From Rubritalea marina DSM 17716 (lineage in GTDB: Bacteria; Verrucomicrobiota; Verrucomicrobiia; Verrucomicrobiales; Akkermansiaceae): a stretch of DNA of 64,000 nucleotides. Position 1 is the first letter of the stretch, and every line of letters begins with the position of its first letter. A program made the position numbers and the translations under genes. Location of the stretch: NCBI RefSeq assembly GCF_000378105.1, contig NZ_KB899257.1:46967-110966 (forward strand), written 5' to 3'. This document shows, piece after piece, positions 19,616-28,202 of the stretch. The notes beneath the pieces were generated by a model. That model was not told the DNA's origin and did not search any database. It saw only the letters and a list, made by a program, of their open reading frames with translations.

Positions 19616-20143
19616 ATGATCCATCAAGCAGTAGCAGAGATATTTGACCAAGGCTTAGCCGTCCTCGAAGGGCTAAGCGATTCGCATTATACCGTGAAGC
19701 ACCCAGAGGTGTATGGTGGATCTATCGGTGGTCACTACCGCCACGTGTTAGAGCACTTCACCACGCTATACGAAGGCTACCAAGAAGGGTTCGTCAACTA
19801 CGACCTACGCAAGCGTGACACCACAATAGAAAACTCGCGCATGGCAGCGATGGAGTCCACCCAGCGCCTACGCGCCAAATGGCTCCAGCTCGATCCAGCA
19901 ATCTACGACAATCCAATAGAACTCCAAGGCAAGCTCTCCCATGGCTCTGACGAGTGCATGCATTGCGCCTCCTCCGTAGCACGTGAAACAGCCTACTCTA
20001 TTGCCCACGCCCAACACCACTACGCGATCATCCATACCATGTGCTCGCTTCTCAAGCTCACCGCCACTGAAGGCTTTGGCATTGCCGCCTCGACGGTGGC
20101 ACACCAAAAGGGCCAAGACAAAGTAGTCGCAGTGGCTCAGTAG
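19616..20143 (+). CDS. DinB-like four-helix protein
   Basis: 175 residues. Two histidine-rich helices, SIGGHYRHVLEHFTTLYEG and YSIAHAQHHYAIIHTM, have the spacing of the metal-binding histidines in DinB/YfiT-type four-helix bundles, whose members are thiol transferases or uncharacterised metalloproteins. The specific reaction is unknown. It is the first gene of a three-gene operon: the NRDE gene starts 4 bp after its stop and the acyltransferase 3 bp after that. Confidence 0.7.
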   Translation: MIHQAVAEIFDQGLAVLEGLSDSHYTVKHPEVYGGSIGGHYRHVLEHFTTLYEGYQEGFVNYDLRKRDTTIENSRMAAMESTQRLRAKWLQLDPAIYDNPIELQGKLSHGSDECMHCASSVARETAYSIAHAQHHYAIIHTMCSLLKLTATEGFGIAASTVAHQKGQDKVVAVAQ

Positions 20144-20147
20144 TACG

Positions 20148-20870
20148 ATGTGCACGGTTAGCTGGAAATGGGCCCATGATTCCTCTAAGGATTCACAGCG
20201 CCTATCGGTGTATTTCAACCGCGACGAACTGAAAGCGCGTGAGGAAGCACACCCACCTAAGGAGGAGCAAATCGGCCACTACCGCAGCCTACTTCCGACT
20301 GACCCAAAGCGTGGTGGCACCTGGATCGCGGCGAATGAGACTCAGCTTGTCGTTTGCCTGCTGAACCTCTACTCCGTACCCCCCACTCCGGAACGTGACT
20401 ACGCTAGCCGCGGCATGGTGGTGCGTGCCATGATGGCTTTCAACGCCATCGAGCCAGCGCTCGAACAGCTTGGATTGATGCTAAAGGAAAACCTCTACCC
20501 AGCCTTCACCATCATCCTCTGGGACGCAAAATGTCGCCAACAGCGGCTGTACCAGTGGGATGAGTCCAAACTCATCGAAGTACGCCCCCCATTCCCATTC
20601 TACACATCCTCGTCGTGGCAGACAGATGACGTTCAAGCGAGTCGCCAAGCTGCCTTTGTAACACACGTCATCCAAGGTAGAGTGGATCAAGCAAGCTTCC
20701 ACGCGACGACCCCAGAAGGCCAAGCTTGGAGCTCTGTCTACATGTGTCGCGACCTCACCATGACCGTGAGTCGCACCCAGATCCACGTGCACCAAGATCA
20801 AACACACATGGAGTACCACGAACGTCGGTCTGACACGCTCAGCCACTCCGTCCTCCAGCACCACGGTTGA
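20148..20870 (+). CDS. NRDE/TANGO2-family protein
   Basis: 240 residues opening MCTVSWKW and then VYFNRDELKAREEAHPP, the NRDE motif that defines the family, with a conserved Cys2 exposed after Met removal. GGTWIAANETQLVVCLLN is also typical. Eukaryotic TANGO2 is implicated in lipid and heme handling; bacterial functions are not established. It sits between the DinB-like and acyltransferase genes with 3-4 bp gaps, so co-translation is very likely. Confidence 0.85.
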   Translation: MCTVSWKWAHDSSKDSQRLSVYFNRDELKAREEAHPPKEEQIGHYRSLLPTDPKRGGTWIAANETQLVVCLLNLYSVPPTPERDYASRGMVVRAMMAFNAIEPALEQLGLMLKENLYPAFTIILWDAKCRQQRLYQWDESKLIEVRPPFPFYTSSSWQTDDVQASRQAAFVTHVIQGRVDQASFHATTPEGQAWSSVYMCRDLTMTVSRTQIHVHQDQTHMEYHERRSDTLSHSVLQHHG

Positions 20871-20873
20871 AGC

Positions 20874-22607
20874 ATGAACGCGCTCGTCGACACCTCCGAA
20901 TTCATCAAGCACCCCGTGCTGAGGCCAATCTACCGGTTACTTCAGCCAGCGGTGGAGCGCCTTCTGGGCTTCCGCCGCCTCAACCAACTCTACCGTGCAA
21001 TCACTGAAAAAGCTGAGCCTGGGGCCACCAGCTTCTTTCAAACAAGCTTCGAGCTCATGGGGACCAAGCGCAGCTTTGACTCAAAGCTAGGTCAGGAGCT
21101 TACCGCTCCTGGTCCCAGCATCCTCGTAGCCAATCACCCCTACGGCTGCATCGATTCAATCGCTCTGATGCAATTGGCTGACCAACACACAGAGGGAAAA
21201 TGGTTGATGCTTGCCAACCGCCTACTGCGCAATATCCAAGCACTCCAAGACAACGTCATCGCCGTCGACCAATTTGCCGAAGGCGAAGCCAAACGCCAAA
21301 ATATGGCCGCAGTGAAGGCAATGCACAAGACGCTCTCAAAGGGTGAAACCTTGGTCATGTTCCCCGCCGCCAGAGTCTCAGGAATCGATGCTCAAACCCA
21401 ACAAATCTGTGATCTTCCCTGGTCGGACCACCCACTCAAACTCGCTGAGCGCTACCGCGCACGCATCATCTTCTGCCACATCACTGGCCAGAACTCAGAT
21501 GCCTTTCTCGCCATTGACCCAGATCACATTACACGTCGCAGTAAGCGCCTAGCCAAAGAGGTCTTCATTCAGGCCAAGCACCACATCACCCTCACACATT
21601 CATTCACGATGCAGCCCGATCTCGCTCAAAAAATCAATCGCTTCAGTAACAAGGAAGAAATCATCCGCGCTCACAGCTACATTGGGGCCGACAAGTCACC
21701 AGCTCAACCGAGCGCTACCATCGCCGGTGCTGATGTGCCCATGAGCGACACCCCAAGCAACTTCCACCAGATGCTGAGCCAATCACAGGTGCCAGTGATC
21801 GAGCACCCAGAATTTCATAGTTTCTGCTTCCAAGGAACCGAGGAACCCTCAGTCATGCAGGAAATCGGTAAATTACGCAGCATCACCTTCGACCGCATTG
21901 GCGCTGGAAGCGGCAAGGCCATCGACCTCGCCGCAGAAGACGACTACTACCACCACATCGTAGTGACCGATGTCCAATCTGGCAAAATCGCAGGTGCCTA
22001 CCGCGTGGGGTTCAGCCAACAGATCCTCAAAGAGCGTGGTAGCCATGGCCTCTACCTCAACCACATTTTTGACATCAAAGAGAGCTTCTACGAGCGCATC
22101 GGCAATGCGATGGAACTCAGTCGCTCTTTTATACCACCAGAGTACCAAGGCTCTCCAGTCGTGCTCGACGTGCTCTGGAAGAGTCTCGGACGCGTGGCAC
22201 AACAGCACCACTGTAGCACCCTCTATGGCTCCGTCACAGTATCGGCAGAATTCACCCCGCTCGCCCAGGCTGTCATCATCGACACCCTAGACCGCCATCA
22301 CAGCGCTTCCACAGAGCTACGCAGCGCCATCAGTAACAACAACCCATTCATCCCGCGCACCCAATACCATAGACTCCTCGCCGATGCCTATGCGCCGCAC
22401 GGCTTGAACCGACTCAATACAGTGATCGAAGAAATCGAAGAAGGCCAACGCGGTATCCCACCACTCGCCCGCTATTATGCCTCACTCGAAGCAAAATTCC
22501 TCAGCTTCAAGGTCGAACCCACCTTCAATGACGCAGTCTACTGCCTTCTCATGGTCGAGCTAGACCAAATCCCAAGTCGCTACCAGAAACGATTCCTCGG
22601 TGCCTAA
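20874..22607 (+). CDS. PlsC-type acyltransferase fused to GNAT N-acyltransferase (OlsF-like)
   Basis: 577 residues with two acyltransferase halves. The N-terminal half (about 40-260) is PlsC-like: LVANHPYGCIDSIALMQLAD holds the acid/base His followed by Asp (here H-x5-D), and ETLVMFPAARVSG is the substrate-binding loop. The C-terminal half (about 320-570) has EIGKLRSITFDRIGAGSGKA, HHIVVTDVQSGKIAGAYRVG and ELSRSFIPPEYQGSP, the OlsB-type N-acyltransferase pattern. In this order the protein resembles OlsF, which makes ornithine or related aminolipids by two successive acylations. The amino acid acceptor cannot be read from sequence. It is the last gene of the operon. Confidence 0.82.
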   Translation: MNALVDTSEFIKHPVLRPIYRLLQPAVERLLGFRRLNQLYRAITEKAEPGATSFFQTSFELMGTKRSFDSKLGQELTAPGPSILVANHPYGCIDSIALMQLADQHTEGKWLMLANRLLRNIQALQDNVIAVDQFAEGEAKRQNMAAVKAMHKTLSKGETLVMFPAARVSGIDAQTQQICDLPWSDHPLKLAERYRARIIFCHITGQNSDAFLAIDPDHITRRSKRLAKEVFIQAKHHITLTHSFTMQPDLAQKINRFSNKEEIIRAHSYIGADKSPAQPSATIAGADVPMSDTPSNFHQMLSQSQVPVIEHPEFHSFCFQGTEEPSVMQEIGKLRSITFDRIGAGSGKAIDLAAEDDYYHHIVVTDVQSGKIAGAYRVGFSQQILKERGSHGLYLNHIFDIKESFYERIGNAMELSRSFIPPEYQGSPVVLDVLWKSLGRVAQQHHCSTLYGSVTVSAEFTPLAQAVIIDTLDRHHSASTELRSAISNNNPFIPRTQYHRLLADAYAPHGLNRLNTVIEEIEEGQRGIPPLARYYASLEAKFLSFKVEPTFNDAVYCLLMVELDQIPSRYQKRFLGA

Positions 22608-22629
22608 GCGAGAGTCGATCATCACCCTC

Positions 22630-22670
22630 AATCCTATTCATACTCTCATATGGATAGGATTTCATTTTTT
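22630..22670 (+). terminator. Rho-independent terminator after the acyltransferase operon
   Basis: AATCCTATTCAT (22630-22641) pairs with ATGGATAGGATT (22650-22661) with one G-T wobble and an eight-base loop, followed by TCATTTTTT. Confidence 0.85.
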
Positions 22671-22899
22671 ATACTTGCGGAAAAAAAGACGCATCCTATA
22701 AACGCCCCACTCAGGATTCGCGACATGTTAGATTTCACCTAGACAAGGTGTAAAAATGACAAGAACCATTTAAGCCATATTTCTAAAGGAATTTCTCAGT
22801 ATCATTGTCATAATTCATTGCCACACATACGATCAGTCTAACAAGTGAATCGGCATCAATTCATCCGACCATCAGAAATCTAACGGATCATGATGCTTA
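22671..22899. other. Gene-free stretch upstream of PEP-CTERM gene
   Basis: AT-rich DNA between the terminator and the promoter of the PEP-CTERM gene. I see no open frame, RNA gene or repeat in it. Confidence 0.5.
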
Positions 22900-22928
22900 T
22901 TGACAACAATTTCGGTATACCATATACC
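22900..22928 (+). promoter_or_regulatory. Probable sigma-70-type promoter of PEP-CTERM gene
   Basis: TTGACA at 22900-22905, a 17-bp spacer and TATACC at 22923-22928. The predicted transcript would start near 22935, about ten bases before the ATG at 22945. This argues against using start codons further upstream. Confidence 0.5.
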
Positions 22929-22944
22929 CAGTATTCACCCCATT

Positions 22945-23685
22945 ATGAAAACCCCGAACACCCCAATTGTGCTGGTGGCTTTTGCCACCCTCAGCACTGC
23001 AAATGCTTTTGTCACCACACTTGGTGAAGTCACCGACAATGGTGGAGGCAGCTACACGATCAGCTCAGGTTCGACCGATCGGTCGACCATTGAGAGCGAG
23101 ATCGATGAGTTTTTGCGCTTAAATGAAGGCACCACTGGTGAAGCTGACGCGAATACCAGTATTGGTGATAACTATTTTGATGCCATCGTAACTGATCACT
23201 ACCTAGGCAGTGTAGTCGGTACCAACAGCGCCCCTATCGAGCCAACGAACGGCTCAGCAATCCGTGATGGCAACATTAGCATCACCGCAGGAGAATCCTT
23301 TAACTTCACCTACGACTGGACAGACGGCGAGGCCAGCTACAGTGGTGTGGACTATGCCGATTCACTGACTGTGGTCATTCTACTCAACGGCTTGGTGGTA
23401 CTCGAACAAGTACTCCAAACCACGAGTATTACGGGCACAGCTATGGACACCAGCGGCACAAACATCTACTTTGAGTGGGTTGCAACAGGAACCGGTGTGT
23501 TGGAGTACGGCATCGCGCAATTCAACGGACGCGACACATCAACTGGCTACACCTCCATTGCCACAGTGTACAACATTTCCCATGTTGGGGTACCAGAACC
23601 TAGCACCACAGCCCTTGCCGCACTTGGCACACTCGCCATGCTCAGCATACGTCGCCGCAATGATCAGGTAAGTCTAGCTTCCTAG
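22945..23685 (+). CDS. PEP-CTERM sorting-domain protein
   Basis: 246 residues with a signal peptide (MKTPNTPIVLVAFATLSTANA) and a C-terminal sorting signal: VPEPSTTALAALGTLAML followed by RRR. Such proteins are exported and processed by an exosortase, often to join exopolysaccharide. The body is Thr/Ser/Gly-rich and beta-type with no catalytic motif that I can see. The ATG at 22945 begins the signal peptide; the frame upstream runs through the promoter. Confidence 0.88.
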   Translation: MKTPNTPIVLVAFATLSTANAFVTTLGEVTDNGGGSYTISSGSTDRSTIESEIDEFLRLNEGTTGEADANTSIGDNYFDAIVTDHYLGSVVGTNSAPIEPTNGSAIRDGNISITAGESFNFTYDWTDGEASYSGVDYADSLTVVILLNGLVVLEQVLQTTSITGTAMDTSGTNIYFEWVATGTGVLEYGIAQFNGRDTSTGYTSIATVYNISHVGVPEPSTTALAALGTLAMLSIRRRNDQVSLAS

Positions 23686-23760
23686 TACCAGTGCCTGCGA
23701 ACTAGCCCGTCACTTTACTCAACAACAATCAGCTGAAGTAAATCAGCCATTCTAGCAAAA

Positions 23761-23794
23761 AAACAGCCCAACCATCATGATGGTTGGGCTGTTT
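23761..23794. terminator. Bidirectional terminator, perfect 34-bp palindrome
   Basis: The two 17-base halves (starting AAACAGCCCAACC) are exact reverse complements, flanked by A residues on the left. It lies between the convergent PEP-CTERM and pdhC genes and can stop transcription from both sides. Confidence 0.88.
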
Positions 23795-23838
23795 GATGTT
23801 AAATACTCATAAACGGCCTGAAAATGGCCGAGAATCGC

Positions 23839-25128
23839 TTAGACGAGCATCAGGTTAGGTTGCTCTACAAATTTCTTCACCGCGTTGAGGAAAGTAGCAG
23901 CAACGGCGCCGTCAATCACTCGGTGATCACAGCTCAGACCGAGGTTCATGCGGAGACCTGATTGAATCTCACCATTCACCGAGACAGCTTTTTCAATAAT
24001 TCCACCCACGCTGACAATGGCAGCCTGTGGTGGGTTCACGATAGCGTCGAAGCCTTCAACACCCCAGGCACCAAGATTGGAGATCGTGATGGTACCACCG
24101 TCAAATTCAGATGGCTTAAGCTTCTTCTCACGTGCGCGACTGGCCATGTCCTTGATTTCCTGAGAAATCGCAAGGAGTGACTTATTTTGCGCTTCTTTGA
24201 CAACTGGAGTGACCAGGCCGTCTTCTACGGCAATCGCCACAGAAACACCCACGTTAGCAAATTCTACAATGCTATCGCCATTGTACGAAGCATTGACCGC
24301 AGGAACCTCTTGAGCCGCATTGATGATCGCTTTAACGATGAAATCATTGACCGTGTACTTGTTGCCACCGCTTTGCTCAGTTTGAGCATTGATTTGCTTG
24401 CGGAGGCTCATGAGTGGCTGTGCATCACATTCCACATGGAGGTAGAAGTGTGGGATCGTCACCTTGGAAGTAAGCAAACGCTCAGCAATGATCTTACGCA
24501 TGCTGGACATTGGGACTACTTTATCTCCTGGCCCAACCGTAGGAAGAATACCTTGTGGCGCTGGAGTAGGGGAGCTAGCAGCTGCAGGACTAGGCTGCGC
24601 TGGAGCAGTTGTTGCAGCGGCGGCAGGGGCAGGGGCAGGAGCTGCTGAAGCCGCCTCTACGTCTGCCCTCACAATGCGACCACTTGGGCCAGAACCTTGG
24701 ATGGCATGGAGATCCACACCTTGTTCAGCGGCGATCTTGCGAGCGAGTGGTGAAACACGAAGACGCTCACCTTCAGCCGAGACTGGGGCAGGGGTCGCAG
24801 CGGCAGGAACTGCTGCTGGTGCGGCTTCACTCGGAGCTACTACAGCTGGTTTGGCAGCGGCTGGCGTGGCTGCTGGAGCCACTTCTTCGTCCTCCTCAGC
24901 CAATACAGCAAGGACAGCACCCACAGGTGCTTTGGTTCCTTCGGGTATGAGAATTTCCACGAGAGTGCCTTCATCAAAGGCTTCCATCTCCATCGTAGCT
25001 TTATCAGTCTCAATCTCTGCGAGAATGTCGCCGATCTCGACTTCGTCACCAGCTTGCTTGCGCCAAGATACAAGAGTACCCTCAGTCATCGTGTCCGAGA
25101 GCTTTGGCATTTCAATATTAATAGGCAT
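23839..25128 (-). CDS. pdhC: Dihydrolipoamide acetyltransferase, E2 of pyruvate dehydrogenase
   Basis: About 429 residues. Domains in order: one lipoyl domain (IEMPKLSDTMTEGTLVSWRK with the lipoylated lysine in EIETDKATMEME), an Ala/Pro linker, a peripheral-subunit-binding domain (RVSPLARKIAAEQGVDL... GSGPSGRIVRADVE), a second Ala/Pro linker and the catalytic domain ending in LSCDHRVIDGAVAATFLNAV with the HxxxDG active site. The ATG at 25128 (MPINIEMPKLS) is the standard family start; the frame extends eight codons upstream. pdhA and pdhB lie upstream on the same strand but are separated by a lipoprotein gene and terminators. Confidence 0.96.
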   Translation of the reverse strand: MPINIEMPKLSDTMTEGTLVSWRKQAGDEVEIGDILAEIETDKATMEMEAFDEGTLVEILIPEGTKAPVGAVLAVLAEEDEEVAPAATPAAAKPAVVAPSEAAPAAVPAAATPAPVSAEGERLRVSPLARKIAAEQGVDLHAIQGSGPSGRIVRADVEAASAAPAPAPAAAATTAPAQPSPAAASSPTPAPQGILPTVGPGDKVVPMSSMRKIIAERLLTSKVTIPHFYLHVECDAQPLMSLRKQINAQTEQSGGNKYTVNDFIVKAIINAAQEVPAVNASYNGDSIVEFANVGVSVAIAVEDGLVTPVVKEAQNKSLLAISQEIKDMASRAREKKLKPSEFDGGTITISNLGAWGVEGFDAIVNPPQAAIVSVGGIIEKAVSVNGEIQSGLRMNLGLSCDHRVIDGAVAATFLNAVKKFVEQPNLMLV

Positions 25129-25248
25129 AACAAAAAATTTTCGAATCACCACCTTCGTGATGTAGCAACGTTTTCTCTTAATATCCTAGAATCCGCAAGA
25201 CGAATATTGCTTCGAGTAAGGAGAAATCATGATTACTGACAATCAAAT

Positions 25249-25285
25249 GCAAAAAACTCACCTAGAGATCATCCTAGGTGAGTTT
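25249..25285 (-). terminator. Rho-independent terminator after the small lipoprotein gene
   Basis: AACTCACCTAG (25255-25265) pairs perfectly with CTAGGTGAGTT (25274-25284). On the minus strand the stem is followed by six T. It separates the lipoprotein gene from pdhC. Confidence 0.88.
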
Positions 25286-25333
25286 AAAAGGGAAGGCTTC
25301 GGGTCAATGTCCCGTAAGAAAAATCTGAATTTG

Positions 25334-25687
25334 CTATTCAGCGAGTGGCTTCATTGTTGGCACGAGACCAATCTGGCGAAGACCATCTGAGCCCTGCATG
25401 CTGACGTTAGAATACTTATTCTTGTACTTGTCTTTTTTGGCTTTCGCAGTCTTGGCACAGGCACACTTCTTTTTCTTCTTTGGTGCTGCTTTTGGCTCAG
25501 GAGCAGGGGCTGGCTTCGGTGCTGGAGCATAGGCGATCGGCTCAGCGTACTTCCCAGAGGATACGCTCACAGTGCCGTCTTCACTCACTGGCGCAAGACT
25601 AGCATCATAATACACTGGCTCCGTGCTACACGAAGCTAAGTAAAAAGCTGCGAATGAGGTGGATAGGATTTTTAATGCAGATTTCAT
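25334..25687 (-). CDS. Small lysine/proline-rich lipoprotein, function unknown
   Basis: 117 residues. The signal peptide ends in the lipobox YLASC. The mature part has a Pro-Ala spacer (APAPKPAPAPEPKAAPKKKK), then a CAC pair in a lysine-rich stretch and GLRQIGLVPTMKPLAE at the end. I do not recognise a family. It lies between pdhB and pdhC on the same strand, but terminators on both sides indicate its own transcript, so involvement in pyruvate dehydrogenase is not supported. Confidence 0.75.
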   Translation of the reverse strand: MKSALKILSTSFAAFYLASCSTEPVYYDASLAPVSEDGTVSVSSGKYAEPIAYAPAPKPAPAPEPKAAPKKKKKCACAKTAKAKKDKYKNKYSNVSMQGSDGLRQIGLVPTMKPLAE

Positions 25688-25845
25688 AAGTAGAGTGTCA
25701 GCCTAAATCCCTGATCGAATGTTTCAAATAAAATCTATCCGATTAACGTATTATTTTCATGCAGCTCATTAATTCACAAATTTGTAATTACATTGTAGCT
25801 ACAATAGTTAACATTCAACCATGCGAGCCTTGCTGACCCAAAGGC

Positions 25846-25881
25846 CCAAAAAAGGGCCAAGGAACTGATTCCTTAGCCCTT
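25846..25881 (-). terminator. Rho-independent terminator after pdhB
   Basis: A 13-position stem with one mismatch (AAGGGC/GCCCTT and AAGGAA/TTCCTT) around a CTGA-type loop. On the minus strand it is followed by a T run. It lies 24 bp past the pdhB stop. Confidence 0.85.
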
Positions 25882-25905
25882 AGCTAAATTATTGAATGAT
25901 CGCCG

Positions 25906-26889
25906 CTAGGAGATACTAAGTACCGCCTTGATCACCTTGTCCGCACTTGGCAGCTGAGCAGGCTCCACAGCAGGGGAGTAAATGGCAGGAGCATCAAGTG
26001 AACAAACGCGCTTGATCGGTGCGTCTAGATAATCAAATGCATACTCTTGAATCAATGTCGTGATTTGAGCGGAAACGCCACAGAACGGTTTAGATTCATC
26101 GACAAGTACAGCACGGTTTGTCTTCTTCACCGACTGGATGATGGCATCCTGATCAAGCGGGCGAATTGAGCGAAGATCAACCACCTCAGCACTGATACCA
26201 TGCTCAGCTTGAAGCTGTTCGGCAGCCTCAAGCGCATGAAGCACACTGCGCCCATGAGCAATCAAGGACACATCAGTGCCCTCACGCTTGATGTCAGCCA
26301 CACCGAGTGGGATGGTGAAGTCACCATCTGCTGGGTCAGGCACCGGGCCCTTCACACCATACAGAAGCGTATTCTCCATCACGTAGACTGGATCATTGTC
26401 GCGAATTGCAGTCTTCATCAACCCCTTAGCGTCAGCTGCAGTCGCAGGGGACACCACTTTCAAACCAGGAAAGGCTGCAAAAAGCCCCTCTGGGGTGTGT
26501 GAGTGAGTCGCTCCCACATTGGTACCACCATTAGCGGGACCACGCATCACGATCGGACAGGAACAAAGACCTCCAGACATGTAACGCACGTTAGCGGCAT
26601 TATTGACCAATTGGTCGAATGCAACAGAGTGAAAGGACCAAAACATCAGTTCCATCACTGGACGGACCCCGAGCATGGAAGCACCCACACCCATGCCAAT
26701 GAAACCAGCCTCGGAGATCGGCATGTCCATGACACGCTTATCACCCCACTTGTCCCAAAGACCTCGAGTCACTTTGTAAGCCCCATTGTACTGGGCTACC
26801 TCTTCCCCCATGAGCACCACATTTTCATCACGCGCGAGCTCTTCATCAAAAGCTTCATTCAACGCGTCTCTATATTCGATTTCTCTCAT
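25906..26889 (-). CDS. pdhB: Pyruvate dehydrogenase E1 component, beta subunit
   Basis: 327 residues. The thiamine-diphosphate-dependent E1 decarboxylates pyruvate and transfers the acetyl group to the E2 lipoyl domain. The beta-subunit markers are REIEYRDALNEAFDEELARD, VVLMGEEVAQYNGAYKVTRG, DMPISEAGFIGMGVGASMLG and EVVDLRSIRPLDQDAIIQSV. The gene follows pdhA by 41 bp on the same strand and is presumably co-transcribed with it. Confidence 0.96.
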   Translation of the reverse strand: MREIEYRDALNEAFDEELARDENVVLMGEEVAQYNGAYKVTRGLWDKWGDKRVMDMPISEAGFIGMGVGASMLGVRPVMELMFWSFHSVAFDQLVNNAANVRYMSGGLCSCPIVMRGPANGGTNVGATHSHTPEGLFAAFPGLKVVSPATAADAKGLMKTAIRDNDPVYVMENTLLYGVKGPVPDPADGDFTIPLGVADIKREGTDVSLIAHGRSVLHALEAAEQLQAEHGISAEVVDLRSIRPLDQDAIIQSVKKTNRAVLVDESKPFCGVSAQITTLIQEYAFDYLDAPIKRVCSLDAPAIYSPAVEPAQLPSADKVIKAVLSIS

Positions 26890-26930
26890 ATCTAATAGTT
26901 AGTAATTGGTTCTATTGATTGGCGCGTGGA

Positions 26931-27995
26931 TTAGTCGTTGAAGAAGTGGCGGCCTGTTGTTCCAGCTTCTGTTTGATTGTCTACCTCCCAGTACACATCC
27001 TCGAAAATTGATTCCACGGTGGGGTTCGGTGACTCTTCAGCAAACTTTACGGAAGCAGCAGCCTCCTGCTTTGCTTCTTTATCAATCGCCTTGGCACCTT
27101 CATCAGTGAGGAGGCCCTCCGAAATAAGCTGATTTTTCCACAACACCACTGGATCGTGGTTATTCTTGTAGTCTGCGATCTCTTCTGGAGTACGGTATTT
27201 CTTGTGATTTGCATCAGCCACAGAATGGCCATAGTAACGGTAAGTGAATATTTCGAGTACCGTTGGCTTACTCTCATTGTGCGCACGATCTAGTGCTTCC
27301 TGAGTCTTTGCACGCACCTCATAGAGGTCTTCACCATTCACGGTATCCCATGCCATATCGTATGCTTCAGCACGCTTAGCTAAGGTGTCCTTGAATGCCG
27401 ATGAACGCTTCTGACTGGTGCCCATAGAATAGCCATTGTTCTCAATCACGTAGACCACTGGAATATCATGCAATTCTGCGATGTTGAGGGACTCGTGGAA
27501 GGCACCTTGGTTGATCGCACCATCACCCATGTAGCAAATGCAAGCCCCCTTGTTGCCTTTGTACTTTTCACCAAACGCAAGCCCAAGCCCGAGTGGTGTC
27601 TGCCCCCCCACGATACCGTGTCCGCCCCAGAAATTCTTATCTGGAGCAAAAAAGTGCATCGAGCCACCTTTGCCCTTAGAGCATCCAGTTGCCTTGCCGA
27701 AAAGCTCAGCCATGCATTCATTCATGCCCATCCCACAAGCCAGCGCATGCGCATGACAACGGTAAGCCGTGATGACGTGGTCGTGTGGACCGCATAGTGA
27801 AACTGTGCCTACAGCGACCGATTCCTGACCGATGTAGAGGTGGAGAAAGCCACCCATCTTACCCTGTGAATAAGGCTTTTGCGTTGCTTGCTCAAAGCGT
27901 CGAATACGCGCCAAGAGTCTGTATAGGTCTATCTTATCATCAGCGCTGAGCTGCTGGTTGATAGGCACCTGAGAATAATCAGTAGTAGTTGCCAT
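26931..27995 (-). CDS. pdhA: Pyruvate dehydrogenase E1 component, alpha subunit
   Basis: 354 residues. The thiamine-diphosphate motif is GDGAINQGAFHESLNIAELH ... YVIENNGYSMGTS. The region with the phosphorylatable serines in eukaryotes is RYYGHSVADANHKKYRTPEE here. HGIVGGQTPLGLGLAFGEKY is also characteristic. It is the first gene of the pdhAB transcript and is divergent from mnmG. Confidence 0.96.
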   Translation of the reverse strand: MATTTDYSQVPINQQLSADDKIDLYRLLARIRRFEQATQKPYSQGKMGGFLHLYIGQESVAVGTVSLCGPHDHVITAYRCHAHALACGMGMNECMAELFGKATGCSKGKGGSMHFFAPDKNFWGGHGIVGGQTPLGLGLAFGEKYKGNKGACICYMGDGAINQGAFHESLNIAELHDIPVVYVIENNGYSMGTSQKRSSAFKDTLAKRAEAYDMAWDTVNGEDLYEVRAKTQEALDRAHNESKPTVLEIFTYRYYGHSVADANHKKYRTPEEIADYKNNHDPVVLWKNQLISEGLLTDEGAKAIDKEAKQEAAASVKFAEESPNPTVESIFEDVYWEVDNQTEAGTTGRHFFND

Positions 27996-28131
27996 TGTAA
28001 ACGTAGATGTTCAAGTTGATCTCTGCCGAGTGGATCTTATGTCGTGAGTAACTCTGCGTCAACACTACCTCAAGTCTTATCTGCTAGTGTTGGTATCGAT
28101 ATGGTTCATGGTTTACACCATGATCACCTCA

Positions 28132-28147
28132 TGTTCCACGTGGAACA
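28132..28147. promoter_or_regulatory. parS site (ParB-binding), perfect 16-mer
   Basis: TGTTCCACGTGGAACA is a perfect palindrome matching the parS consensus TGTTNCACGTGNAACA. It lies 56 bp upstream of the mnmG start proposed here. parS sites cluster near chromosomal origins, and a DnaA-box cluster lies about 11 kb away at 39 kb. Confidence 0.88.
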
Positions 28148-28202
28148 ACAGCAACGAATAGCGGCTTGCCAATCATGCCTTCAGGAGTACAGTCGCGACG
28201 TT

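Noticed and set aside
28044..28202. 53-codon N-terminal extension of mnmG
   Set aside because: It encodes no part of the MnmG fold and runs across the parS palindrome; the ATG at 28203 gives the standard protein.
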